Shown one piece after another: positions 51,558 to 63,790 of a stretch of 64,000 bases of DNA; the stretch's first letter is position 1, and every line of letters begins with the position of its first letter. The notes below the pieces were generated by a model, which did not search any database, was not told the origin of the DNA, and saw nothing but the letters and a program-made list of their open reading frames with translations. The stretch is taken from contig NW_023503409.1 in assembly GCF_014529535.1 (NCBI RefSeq), positions 1,736,390 to 1,800,389 on the forward strand, in the 5' to 3' direction. The DNA comes from Bradysia coprophila (taxonomy: Eukaryota > Arthropoda > Insecta > Diptera > Sciaridae). A program made the position numbers and the translations under genes.

Positions 51558-54500
51558 ATTTGGATTATCAGTGACAGTGATGAATGCAACCATTACGAGA
51601 TTTTCGCTATGACTCAAAATGTACCATCCAGTTTTAATGAAGATGCAACTAGAATCGATTGAAAATTATTTCGAAAGTTTAAGGAAACTTAAAATTTTAC
51701 TGAAAAACCACAACATTCATTTTCATTGAATCAAGACCAAGACAAATTGAAAGGCTTAGTCACTGTAGCGTCTTTGGTACCGTTTTTTTTATTATTATTT
51801 TTACGTCGTGACCTAAATCGTTTTCATTCAATATAATGTTCAAAGCTTTCAAATATGTCTGTCATTGCAAAAAATTTTGACAACATACAACATCAACTTT
51901 TGACGTAGTATTTCATTCAAATGATGCACAAGGTAGATAAAGGCAACGGAACCGGAAGATATCTACTGCTTACATTTTGATTAGAAATTGTTTTTCGAAA
52001 TATAAGTCTACCAATTTTCAGCTCCAGTTGATCATATTAAATGATTGACCAATAGCTGACACTCAGCTGCTGACTGGAATATACAATTTTTTTTTGGTTC
52101 GTGCTCGATACATCATATATTGCTAAAAGGGATATATTAATCGACCGATATAAACTGATCGAATAAAAAATATGTTTTTTTGTTTGTGAAAAGGTTTCGT
52201 TTTCATGGTACGACTTCTAAAACGTACACTGAACTTATTCCATTCAAAAGCTCGATGATGACGTAAGTACGTTCGCATGTTACATACATTGTGTATAGTA
52301 CGTATACCACAAAGAAAGTCGAATACAATGAATAAAACCATACCACGCGATATATCCATAATGAAATAAGTAAAGATACACAAAATCGGCTCGTAGAAGA
52401 AGTAGGGAAGTGGAAAAAAAACAAAGAACCTATGTTAGACTAAATCTTTTAGTTCAAATGTATAGCGAGAAACAAACAAGAAACGAAAATCCCGATGAAG
52501 ATAAACACAAAAAGAATTTTCTTTGGTACTATGTTACTCCTCATTATTACAGTGGATGTGTACAAGAAAAAAGTAATGTTGGAATGGGTGACGAGGTGCT
52601 GAACACTATAAAAATAATGGTGACTTCAGAGATTTAGAACAATGGGGCACAGAGAAGTTGGAATTTTCCAACGGAAATAAATTTAAACAATTCACAGATA
52701 ATCCAATTAATTCGATTAGGATAAATGAATTAATTTTGTCGGTTTACGTAAGCTTCTTGTAATCGATAATATAGAGATATTCCTTTTCTCGGGTTCGTTT
52801 TTTTTTTCTATTTACGTACCAAATATTTCAATAACGGTTCATTAGCATTTTTAGTAGCTGAAAAAAGGGTTATATTATCCTTTACAATATAAAAACAGAT
52901 TTTTCTTAGAGTAGAATGTCGTTTCGGATGGTATTCGCAAAAATATTTTTGTGCTTCAGATATTTTTTAATCGTGCCCTGATGAAAGTCAATTTGAGTTC
53001 TCGTTTTCGTCTTTATAAATTCGGATATTAAAGAAGAATTTTTTTTCATCAAATTGAAAAGAGGTTTCTCAAAGCCGCAATTTGCTCTGTACAATGTATA
53101 TCGATGTACACACTTTAGGATTATAGTGTATTGTAAACTTGAAATAAACTGAGAAGTCAATTGTTATTTGTTTCATAGGTCCGCTCACCCCTACTGTGAA
53201 ACTCGATGATATTTTCAGTATAACGGTACAAGCTTTTGTTACTGTTGCGATGTTCAAGTGTTCATTTGTTTAGTAATGTTGTTCTTAATGCTATGTAAGG
53301 TATCATATTTACACCCTAACACAATTTCAACAAATCTACGATGATGGGATATGCATGAGTGAAAAAGTAAAATTTTCTTCGGTAGATCTTGATATGAATA
53401 TTCCTTTTTCATGATTACATTTGAGTAGAAGTCGTGAGTTTGTAACACTAAACAACTAAGCTCAGTTGTCCTGTCGTCTACACATCTTATGTATATACGA
53501 AACAAGACAGAAAAATAAACAGAGAAGGACAATAAATATAAATGAAGAAAAAATAATGTAAATGTGTGGTACGTGGAAAGCATATAAAAGCAAGGCTTAT
53601 CATATAATGAACGAGGTTAAGAATAATCTGTACTCATTTGACACCATTACATTCGGGTATAACGTAGAAATATAACTCGAGAAATATGAAAGATATAAGT
53701 CCGTAACATACAGTGACATGGCAAGGTACATGGTTTCTCAGAAAAGAAAATGAATTGAAAAAAAAATGAAATAAAAAATAAATGCTAATAAAGATAACTT
53801 GAAATTAGAAAGGCCACCCATCAGACATAGCTTCGAAATTCCAACTGAAAATAAGTATATTAACTCCATTGGTAAGAAAAATCATTTCCTATCGTAACGA
53901 ACGACCTCCCACTGTTGCTGTTACATGTACCGACACTTTTTCCACGGTAATATTAAACTCATTTTCCCATCGAAAATCAAATTTATAATATTTCGTGCTA
54001 TTCCAGCCATTCGAAAGTAACTGTAATGGAAAAAAAATCAACTCAAACTCTGAAAATCTATTAAATTATAATAGAAGGAAATCGAATTTCCCCTTGCTGA
54101 ACCTTTCCTATTTTTTAACGTAAGTGTACAACATACTTTCAACGTAATAATATATAAAATAACGAAATAAGATTTGCCGAAATAGGTACATCCAATAACG
54201 ACATTCAAAAATTACTTTTCTTATTTATTATTTGTTCTTCATTCTAATCATCACAAAATTTGAAAATAAACAAGTGGGTAAGTAAAATTGAGTTTATCAA
54301 TTTTATGAACGACTCTTCGGTTCGCATTTGACGTATTGAAGTATTTCGAAATTGTAAATTATGTTCAAGTTGAATGATGAATTCGCATAAACCGCACCAC
54401 ACCACCGTGTCTATGTATATATATATACATATATACGATAAAAAATTTATTGAAATATATTTTCAGTAGTGAGCACAATTTTTCAAGAATGGAAATGTGC

Positions 54501-57500
54501 AAGAAAGACATGCGACAGCGACATGTTTATATAACTGTATATATAGATTCTCTATGAATCTTATTTACCCGTGTACTTGCGTCTTATTCTGAACGGCACT
54601 TGGTTATCTTCACATCTTTTAATGTTAAGCGTGTCCTTAATGGAGAATCAATTTATTGTTTTATGTCGTCAGTAAGGACATCTTAAATGTGAAGTAATCC
54701 AATCAAAAGTAAATCTATTTTCCGTGAAGAATTTGTCATAAATTACGTAACGCAGTACCGAGGTACAGAGGGGAACTTTACGTTATACACGTGATTCGTT
54801 AAGTTGTGCTATATCCTTTCGAAAACAAATAACTCTGAACAAATGAGGCGGTAGCATTTGGCGATTTGCAGCAAAAGGTACGACGAGTATCGGATAAAAA
54901 TCGAATGTGCCTTTTTGCATGTGGCGACAATTGTTTTGTGTGTGAAAAATTTGAACATACTTATGTCCGATATTCAAATATTTTAACGTAGAAAGTAGTG
55001 TCATCTATTTAACGTAAAAATTGCGAATATAAACAGTCTTTGCTTAGATAAGTACTACCAAAGCACTATAGCTCCAAGCATTAACGTGCTATTCATCAGT
55101 TATCGATAACGACGACAAAAATAATGACAAGGTCTGGGTAATGTGGTCCTTTATATTGTAAAATGCACGGTAAAAAAAATTGAAGTAGAAGATTTGAAAT
55201 CGATGAGATCGATGAGATCGATGGAAGTAATAAAACCGATAATAATCAAATGAGGAGAGATATGCATGAACCGAAAAAAATTTATTTAAGAAATGTCTTT
55301 TTGTGACGGTTAGTGCATAACTATCCTCAAATATGGATTCCATTTTACGCATACATACATTAAAAGTTTCATGTATTTTAACTTACTTAAAGAAAATATG
55401 TCTCATGTATGTCTAAACGACAACATAAAGGGTAGCTTGAACCAGAAATAGTGACGTAATTCAATAGTCCATCTTACCATCTTCTAGAAATTTTTGTTTA
55501 AACAGTACATTGAATCAATTTCGTTCGATTTCGCTTCTCTTTGTGTTTATTTCACCCGTCGCATGAAACACACTTTCATTTTTACCACTAAGTTTTCTAT
55601 CTGCACGAAACGTTCTATACGTGATTTGAAGAAGTAAGTAGTGTAAATCAAAAAGAAAATCCCACCCGATAAAGTATTAATTTGCTGCGTCAATAAACGT
55701 CTATCTCTTGCTAACTCTCACCGGATATCATTTTGTTGTTAGTGGTGGTTTCTGAGTCGAGCTCTGAATATTATGATTAAAATGAAAATTTGGAAACAAG
55801 CACTTCGCTTAAGATGCTCCTTTAAAAATATACTTCCCATTGATCCAACGTCAATATTTCTTCTTTTTTTTAAATTATAGTATACCTGTTGTCATTTCCG
55901 AAGGAAGCTTAGCATTAACAGCAGAAACATTCAAAATGTACAGAACATAATCTATAACAAGCAATTACACCATAATGACACCTTGTCACATTGATTTCAA
56001 GCTATATCTTTCAGAAATTCTTACAAAGTTGTTGGTTTCGAAATAAAAACAAAACATCTCAACCGAAATATTTTTAGCTAATGTATACTACTTTCGAGTC
56101 ATCCATGCATATAAGAATAAACGATCGTTTAATATCCTTTCAGGTAGGAAACCTTTTTATACCCGGGTAGTAAATAAGAAAAACCATGATGAAAGTAATA
56201 AAACAGAAAGAAAATCAAGTGCTATACTATGGGGTCTTCGGATGGGATAGTAGAGTTAACGAATAAAAAAACGAAACGTTTCTCTCACGGAATACGATAA
56301 TACACATTTACTTCTCTACTATAACAATGAAACACAATTATTTAAAATGTTTACGGAAAGTGGAAAAATTCTTGAAATAAATGTTTTAAGAGAATGGAAA
56401 AATTCTTTAATTTAATGTTCAAGGGAAAATGGGAAAGTTGATAAAATGTTTATTAGTTATTCGATGATTGTAATTGTAAAAGAGGAGGGTTACGATTTGT
56501 ATACAAGAAATTGTCAAGACAAATTCGGATCTTTATGCCAAATACACAAATTTCGCTTTTACCGATTTTGAGATACGCAGCGACCGGAAGCTCTAAGCTA
56601 TTTAAAGAAAATTTATCTACTGGAAATTTCTATGGAAATTTTTTATTGCACTAATGCACGCACGTTCCATTCTACAGCTTAAAATTGTTCCCTTTTAATC
56701 AACATTTTGATGTAACACTGAAGTTAACTAAGCCAACAAAAGAATGTAAGTAGATAAACCGCTCACACCCTAATCTATCCTAATACATTTTACCCTTTTA
56801 TCGTTTCTATCTATAGACAATTGACTAAGAACATGAAACGTGACATTTATTTTTAAAAGATTTTAGTTATTTGTATCTAAACGTGAATTTAATAAATCTA
56901 AACAATGTATAGTCACGCTGCTACGATTATTAAACAGCTTAAACTTAACTATAAAACAATGTAGTGAGAATTTATTGGGTACATCATTTTTTCTCTTTTC
57001 TTTCTTTCTGTTACGTTCCATCTCACTAAAGTATCTTTCTATTTTCTTTTAATATTAGTGTCGTGCTAACACACAAAATCTAATTTTATATATCCCCACA
57101 TCTCTACATCTACCTAACTCGCAATTTCGCACGGTCGTACGAAGAATTACACGAATACATTGTCATGACATAAAGCTCTGGTAGATATAAGCTTTTTTCC
57201 GTATAATGTAGGTATATATACGTTGCAAAAGGCTGTGCATGATATTATATGTGATGAGGTTGATGATATTATCGAACGTTATTTACACAGCAAAGAAAAT
57301 TATATTCTTGACCTTGACCAGTATAAGCATACTTCTCGTATATATTAGAAAATTGAATTATAAAACTAATTTGTGTCACTAACAGGATCATATTCCCATA
57401 TATTGTATCGCCTTTATCGAACGTTTTCTTTCGGAAATAAAGGTATAGATTGGTTTAGACCCGGACATGAAGGCCTTCATTCCAATTTTACAAAGTTGGA

Positions 57501-58160
57501 TAAAGTCGGTAAAGTACAAAAGCAATTGACTTGTTACAATATACTTGAGAAAATTAAAGTTACAAACATGAAAAGCAGTGAAGAAAACAAAATTTCTACT
57601 TTTTATAACATATAAAGCGGAGTGTTGTTTTATGAGTGTATTATGTGTGTACATCAAAACACAAATAAAACTGTCGTTCAAAAAAATTGTTGACGCTTTT
57701 TTTACGTATTATTATGTATACCAACCTTACTAGGTCCCACCTTTTGGGCGGGTCAGGTCCCTTGACTGATAATTTTTTTCAATATCTTTTTGATCATTTT
57801 CATTGTTGAACTTCCGAAGCATCACTGATACAAATGCCTACATTTGATCCTAATTTATTTTTACATATGCTGTATTCCTAAAAAAATTGTCAAATTTAGA
57901 ACATTAATATATCGATTACTCTATACATTACAACAAAATTCTTCAAAAAATCTTTGAACGTAAGACCGAATGATCTTTGAGTTCTTATGTTTCTTATAAA
58001 TTTGCAGCAAGATTTTCAATCAACCAATCAAACTCGTATGAGCTATGTATTATTCTGTTTGATTGCCATTTTGTCGAATTGAATCAGAGTAGATGCGAAG
58101 TTTAACGAATATGGAACGATGAGAGGCCTTTTCACTTTGGTAAAAAATTTAAAAAAAAAC
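51558..58160. other. AT-rich interval without a supported gene
   Basis: About 6.6 kb. It contains small AT microsatellites (54417-54435), a short GATGAGATC repeat at about 55200-55222 and a GC-rich patch CCACCTTTTGGGCGGGTC at about 57738 followed by TCCCTTGACTGA, which is the reverse complement of part of the tail hairpin found at 59625 and 61606. No gene was recognised. Confidence 0.5.
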
Positions 58161-58261
58161 CATTTCGTAGAAGGATGAATTCCCTGGGAACGAACAAAAC
58201 GCCTTCTCATTACATTTCGTAGAAGGATGAATTCCCTAGGAACGAACAAAACGCCTTCTCG
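58161..58261. repeat. 52-bp tandem repeat, two copies
   Basis: CATTTCGTAGAAGGATGAAT and the following bases to GCCTTCTC occur at 58161-58208 and 58213-58260, differing at one position. It borders the left side of the repeat cluster. Confidence 0.85.
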
Positions 58262-58349
58262 CAACATGTACCACATTTCATTTGAAAGCAGGCATTTTTC
58301 TGCCGTAAGACAGTAAAAACATCTTTCTTTGGTATTTAGTAGACGGATT

Positions 58350-58450
58350 TTTGTTAGTCAACTATCAGATTTGTTAGTCAACTATCAGATTTGTTAGTCA
58401 ACTATCAGATTTGTTAGTCAACTATCAAATTTGTTAGTCAACTATCAAGT
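58350..58450. repeat. 20-bp minisatellite, five copies
   Basis: TTTGTTAGTCAACTATCAGA repeats five times with small changes in the last copies. Related TAGTCAACTATCAA strings head the similar units at about 60780-60890 and 61200-61235, so the array is the variable head of a dispersed repeat and not an isolated satellite. Confidence 0.9.
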
Positions 58451-58459
58451 TGTTAGCAG

Positions 58460-59640
58460 TTCACTAACAAGAGATGTTTACCGGTTAGAGGCTGGACATG
58501 TACTGACGAAATTTTTCTTCCTATTTGTTTCATGCACATCATCGAAAACATACTTATACGATTTACACACACTACGCAACAAATTCAAATTTCATCAAAG
58601 TAATCTTTTTCGATTGAGGCTATAATCAACAGTGTAAAATCCTGTTTTTATGGCATAGCTTCCAGATCCTTCGTCCCACATAGCCCATCTTCGAACTTAG
58701 CGTTGGTATTTTACTTCCACATATTTAAAAAACAAGGCATCAGAACAGTCGGAGCGTTTGCTACGACTGAGCCCCGTACGACCCGTAAACCTATTTAGCC
58801 CGAAACCATTATACGTCCATAGCCCTAATAAGCCCGTAACCCTTATTCGTCCGATATCAAAATGCTTCCGTAACCTTATTGCGTACTTGACATCATTGTC
58901 TATTTTTGCAAATTGTAAACTGTAAGCGTTCATCTTTAAAATTGCGCTTAGCGCAATTACAAAAGCCCGTACGAAGTACTTCTCAAGAAACGAAACTAAA
59001 TCTAGCAAAATCGGATGAGATTTACTCGATTTATGTGCAAAAAACACTTAGGGCCGAGTAACGACCTTTCAGCCATCCCAACAAGCCCACATTGCATCTT
59101 ACCCAAAAACAATGTTCAGCAACTTTGTTCTACTCGTCAATACCTTTCATTTGATATATCACAAGCAGGTATTGCGTGCGTATTTCGGTAGATATCGGCG
59201 AAAGACTGAAAAACACCTATAGGGCCCTAGCTCTGGAAGGGCCGGCCCTACCATGCCCATTTTCGAACTTGACCTTACTTTTGTCCATACCAATCGGGGA
59301 AAAAAAGAATTTTGAAAAAAGGTTGTGATTTACTCTAGCTAGAGGGGTCACGGACGGACGGACGGACGGACGGACATTTTTTTTATTGCGGATTTGTCAT
59401 CTATGAACATAACCAAATGCTTTGCCCTTACTGGCTGCTTCCAATTCGACATGTTACAAACGGCATATTAATCTTATAAGCCCCCAGTACTTCGTACGGG
59501 GCTAAAAATCGTGCCTTGAACGATTTTTTGTTACCCAGATTAAACGTTTTTCATGCCATTTCATATATTTTCAAGCACAGTAAACTTTTTTGTTACCCAC
59601 ATATTTCGGTATTTTCTGGTGTAAGACCCTGACTTTCAGT
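58460..59640 (+). repeat. Dispersed repeat unit 1, split by an inserted element
   Basis: Body segments such as CATCTTCGAACTTAGC (about 58688) match units at about 60900-61195 and 61240-61640. The unit is interrupted at 58770-59503 by another element and resumes with AACGTTTTTCATGCCATTTC. It ends near 59632 with GTAAGACCCTGACTTTCAGTC and AAGGGAATAA, a small hairpin (CCCTGACT..AGTCAAGGG) also present at the end of the last unit. Confidence 0.65.
58770..59503 (-). mobile_element. Nested repeat element with GGAC microsatellite
   Basis: The ends AGCCCCGTACGA and TCGTACGGGGCT are inverted repeats, and a further CCCGTACGAAGTACTT lies inside at about 58966. A (GGAC)n tract occupies 59347-59377 and is followed by a T run. 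The right part read on the minus strand begins AGCCCCGTACGAAGTACTGG. It has no coding capacity. It appears to have been inserted into repeat unit 1. The transposon class is not determined. Confidence 0.6.
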
Positions 59641-59644
59641 CAAG

Positions 59645-60215
59645 GGAATAACCGCAGCTCGTGTGAATTACAACCCTCGCTTCGCTCCACAAACTTTAGT
59701 CGTCGTAGTTGTCTAATGTTTGGTTTGCTTTGGCCGCAAACTTATCGCTCGTCCGAGCTGTCTAATATTGCAATACGACACTGCAACTCTTGTGAATTAC
59801 GACACTCGCTTCGCTCGGGCCGCAAACTTCACACTCGTCAGAGTTGTCTAATAATAAGTTTTAGTCTAATCGCAAACTTCTCGCTCGTCCGAGCTGTCTA
59901 ATATTGCAATACGATACCGCAACTCGTGTGAATTACAACCCAGGCTTCGCTCCGCAAACTTCAGTCGTCGTAGTTGTCTAATGTTTGGTTTGCTTTGGCC
60001 GCAAACTTAACGTTCGTCCGAGCTGTCTAATATTGCAATACGATACTGCAACTCGTGTGAATTACGACCCTCGCTTCGCTCGGGCCGCAAACTTCACACT
60101 CGTCAGAGTTGTCCAATATTAGGTTTGATCTAATATCAAACTTATCGCTCGTCCGAGCTGTCTAATATTGCATTACGATACCGTAACTCGTCGAAGTTGT
60201 CTAATGTTAGAATTG
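59645..60215. repeat. Minisatellite of about 130-bp units, about four copies
   Basis: Strings such as CTCGTCCGAGCTGTCTAATA recur at about 59748, 59883, 60013 and 60141, and CAACTCGTGTGAATTAC variants at about 59655, 59783, 59920 and 60049. Each unit also contains CTCGCTTCGCTC, giving the array an unusually high CpG and GC content for this window. Sub-repeats of AGTTGTCTAAT and AGCTGTCTAAT are visible. Confidence 0.8.
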
Positions 60216-60359
60216 CTTGACTTTTGTAATACTATATACTCACTGTAGTGTATATGTAATTTTAGGTATATGCTGCTTGTTAATTAATAAAATATAAAAT
60301 AGCAATTATCAAATACCAATTATCGAAAATCAACTATATTGTTCATTTATTACATTTCT

Positions 60360-60640
60360 ATTTTTTGGCATAACTTCCGAAGCGTTGATCACACATAGCT
60401 TATCGTCGAACTTAGCCTCAGGAATCCCATTCCTCGTCGATTAAAAAAAAATCATCAAAATCGGTTATGAATTACTCAAGTTATCGTGGTGACAAAAAAA
60501 AAATAGGTTACAAACAATTACGTTTTTCTTCACATTTCATACAATTATCAAAAATTAAAAAGTATCACATTTTCGTTTTCAATAGGTAAAACACACATAA
60601 AACAAAAATGTGATACTTTTTAATTTTTGATAATTGTACA
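60360..60640. repeat. Partial repeat unit with a 39-bp hairpin
   Basis: CATAACTTCCGAAGCGTTGA and TCGTCGAACTTAGCCTC resemble the body of the other units. It then contains a perfect or near-perfect inverted repeat, 60541-60579 against 60599-60637 (arms start ACAATTATCAAAAATTAAAA). Confidence 0.65.
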
Positions 60641-60775
60641 TTGTTAGGCGACAAACATTTTATGGTATTAGATCATAGATCATTAGATCGATGTGTACTC
60701 TTTATAAGATGATTCTGGAGTGACAAAAGACATAGCTAATGCGTTCTTTTTATACATAAATTCATAATTGATATT

Positions 60776-61195
60776 CAAATAGCCAACTATCAAATTTGAT
60801 AGTCAACTGTCGAATTTGATAGTCAACTATCAAGCAAGTTGATAGTCAACTGTCAAATTTGATAGTCAATTATCAAGTTGATTGTATACCATCAATTCTA
60901 ATATAATTCGTTGGCGAAAACAAATTCAAATGATTTACACACACCCTAAAAAAATCAAATTTCACCAAAGCAATCGTATCGTATTTAATAGAGAAATTAT
61001 CAACAGTGTAAAATCAGGTTTTCCTGGAATAACTTCCAGATTCTTAATCCCACATGGCTCATCTTCGAACTTAGCCTCGACAATTTAATTCCACATCGAT
61101 AAAAAAAAATTTGTTGAAATTGGTTAAGAATTACTCGAGTTATCCTGCCCACAAGAAAAAACGGTTACAGACATTTAACGTTTTTCATAACATTT
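60776..61195 (+). repeat. Dispersed repeat unit 2
   Basis: The head consists of variable TTGATAGTCAACT strings to about 60890. The body then follows: TCGTTGGCGAAAACAAATTC, AACAGTGTAAAATCAGG, TCATCTTCGAACTTAGCCTC and TTACTCGAGTTATCCTGCCC. It is about 95 percent alike by eye to the next unit, but lacks the terminal hairpin. Confidence 0.8.
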
Positions 61196-61640
61196 CACAA
61201 GTTGATAGTCAACTATCAAGTTGATAGTCTACCATAAATTCTAATATCAATCGTTGGCGAAAACAAATTCACATGATTTACACACACATCCAAAAAAAAT
61301 CAAATTTCATCAAAGTAATCGTATCGTAATTAATAGAGAAGTTATCAACAGTGTAAAATCAGGTTTTTCTGGAATAACTTCCAGATTCTTAATCCCACAT
61401 GGCTCATCTTCGAACTTAGCCTCGAGAATTTAATTCCACATCGATTAAAAAAAAATTGTTGAAATTGGTTAAGAATTACTCGAGTTATCCTGCCCACAAG
61501 AAAAAAACGGTTACAGACATTAACGTTTTTCATAACATTTCATACATTTTCAATCAAAGTGTACATGTATGGTTACAGACATTTTTCGGTATTTTCTGGC
61601 GTAAGACCCTGACTTTCAGTCAAGGGAATAAATTCTACCA
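61196..61640 (+). repeat. Dispersed repeat unit 3 with terminal hairpin
   Basis: Same body as unit 2, with a shorter head (two TTGATAGTC strings). It ends GGCGTAAGACCCTGACTTTC then AGTCAAGGGAATAA, like unit 1. The combination of a tandem-repeat head, a non-coding body and a small GC hairpin near the end resembles non-autonomous Helitron-type elements, but the class is only a suggestion. Confidence 0.75.
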
Positions 61641-63188
61641 CCCCTAAAATGTAAACTCGGTTCCGTTACATGAAAGATTTTTTATTATCGTAAAGATCTA
61701 CTACTCCAAGTAATAATTCAATTGCTTTCGATGGTTGTGAGGTTTTTAATGTATTTCTGTAAAATGTTTGTCGTTTATGTCGATTGAGTTTATTTAGAAC
61801 TTTAACTGTCAATCGATCAAAACGACAACAATAAGAAAAAAACGTGAATTATTAACTCTTCGATCCATAGATAGTCCACCACTTTAGTTATAGTTTGGTT
61901 TTACAGCCACAAATAAACGAAGAAATTTTCAAAAAGGTAACGATAAGCCTGTTTAAATTTTAAAATTAGATTTCTTGGATTTCCTTTACTTTTTGTTAAA
62001 AGTTTTACCCTTTCAATGTTATTTATTTTACATATTAATAGTTTCTTCCGAGCAAATGCCTAAACAAATCACTTCAGCTTTCAACCAGCCCCTGTCAACG
62101 TTTTCCACCCACGCCTATATTCCCTTATACTGCAGATAAGCTAATAAGACTCTCACGTGTCCCTTCGCACTCGTAGCGTTACTTTAAATCACAAAGTGTA
62201 TACTTTCGTGGACATCTACAGAATTTTAAATCCAATTTTCCGAAAAAAGAAACAAAAAAGTTAAAGTTGAAATCCTTTTAGTCAGCGTTAGCAGAAGACA
62301 GACTCAAATCAAATTTCCGTACACATTTTGCAAAACAAAACACTCACTGTATATATACACGATGGTGAATGACACAGGCAAGTATAATATGATTGTATCC
62401 CTAAAACGGGTAGAAAAAATAATAATTGACTTTGTCACCCTCCAAAGTTCTCTCTAAAATTCATCAATTTCAATTTCGATTGAGTGGTACATCGAAATGA
62501 ATTTTATATTTGTGCATTGCACGCACTCTAAATCCGGTATTATTGAAAAAACCAGAACAACTCTATTATTTACTTACATTTAAAAATAGTTTGGATTTTA
62601 AGTGATTTGGCATTTTAAGGGCGACATTTCACCAATTTGACCGTACTAGTTAGCAACTTATTTTATTAGAATTGAATGAATTGCTTTAGAATATTTGAAC
62701 GTTCCATGATTGTGTTAAATTGCCTTTCACTGGTTATCAAATTAGAAAACTACGATTACGGTAAGGTATATAATTCCGACAAAAAGCAAAAGGCATAAAA
62801 ACAAATGGGACGTGGACGTTGGGTTTGAGGCCTCCTTCACAAATTCAAATTACTTTAAAGATATTATTTATATATTCAGTGAAGTAATTTTGAATAAAAA
62901 TCAAGCAACAGATTTGGTTTTACTTTAAGTCCCAGTCATGTTTTCCCACCGAAAAGTTTGTCTAGATATATATACATATGTTCATAATTGTATTATTATT
63001 GTACTCTGAGTTTAACTTCGGGTTCGCTTTATGTATACATCTTACTGGATTAAAATAAATTTAATAAAAACCACTCTGATATTTTCCCTCTAATGATGCT
63101 ATTTCAACGTTGTTGTAACATGCGATTTTTGCTACGTTTTTTTTTCTCCGTTCATCTAGAAAACATAATTTCTTTTTTCATTTTCATA
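61641..63188. other. AT-rich interval without a supported gene
   Basis: About 1.5 kb. Nothing recognisable apart from short frames; it may contain the promoter of the candidate peptide gene at 63189. Confidence 0.45.
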
Positions 63189-63392
63189 ATGAGAGCAACT
63201 TTATTAATTCTATTTTTTGTTTTTATTCTCTTTCTAGGTAAGTCAAAAACAACTGATTAAAATACATTCTATAAAAACTCGTCTGTGAAGTAAGTTGAAC
63301 ATATTTTTCATACAGAAAATGTTTATTTTATCTTATATAACGTGGAAGCAGTTAGTAAGACAATTGAAATGTGCTTAACAAAGTGTAACTAG
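63189..63392 (+). CDS. Candidate two-exon small secreted peptide, 41 aa
   Basis: Exon 63189-63237 encodes MRATLLILFFVFILFL, a strongly hydrophobic leader, and ends at a perfect donor (G then GTAAGT). A pyrimidine-rich acceptor (TATTTTTCATACAG) at 63315 is phase-compatible and opens exon 63316-63392, which ends ...SKTIEMCLTKCN and TAG. The product would be a leader plus a short tail with two cysteines. Short secreted peptides with a leader-ending intron are common in insects, but the mature part is tiny and unlike any family I know. Much of the second exon is also hydrophobic, so a membrane micropeptide is another option. Chance assembly cannot be excluded. Confidence 0.3.
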
Positions 63393-63593
63393 ATGTATAT
63401 ACTACACGTTCAATGTACAACGCCTTCAGACAATTTGTAACAACTGCAACTGAAACTCGTTTAAGACATTTGCCACAAACGATTAAAATTCTGCAACGTT
63501 TTCTTCTGACTTTACTTAATTTATATGACACTAATTTTCAAAGATCATCAGAGGACCAATTGGTTCATTATGACAACGAGACTGTACTATTGT

Positions 63594-63790
63594 CACATAC
63601 ATTACGTCCGAAGTTCCAAATTTTAATTTTAGCGAGTGGAAATGTTTTAGCCCGACCCGAAGAGAAGGGTTGTATTCGCACTCGTCAAAATTAAAATTTG
63701 GAACCTCGAACGTAATGTATGTGATTAGGCAATGTTAATGCATATTTCATATGAGCGAAGCGTATGATGTAAATTACGTGATGTAATACA
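63594..63790. mobile_element. Foldback MITE, copy 2 of a two-copy family
   Basis: The arms 63594-63638 and 63678-63723 (CACATACATTACGTCCGAAG and its mirror, then AATTTTAATTTTAGCGAGTG) are near-perfect inverted repeats. The tail TTAGGCAATGTTAATGCATA and TTTCATATGAGCGAAGCG matches the tail of the copy at 39944-40150, confirming a family. The 93-codon frame overlapping it (63413-63694) runs into the element and is not taken as a gene. Confidence 0.75.

Noticed and set aside
58350..58450. Regular short repeats resembling a CRISPR array
   Set aside because: The copies abut directly with no unique spacers, and the host is a eukaryote; this is a minisatellite head of a dispersed repeat.
63413..63694. 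Plus-strand frame of 93 codons
   Set aside because: Its second half runs through the arms of a foldback MITE, so the frame is partly transposon sequence and not a conserved gene.
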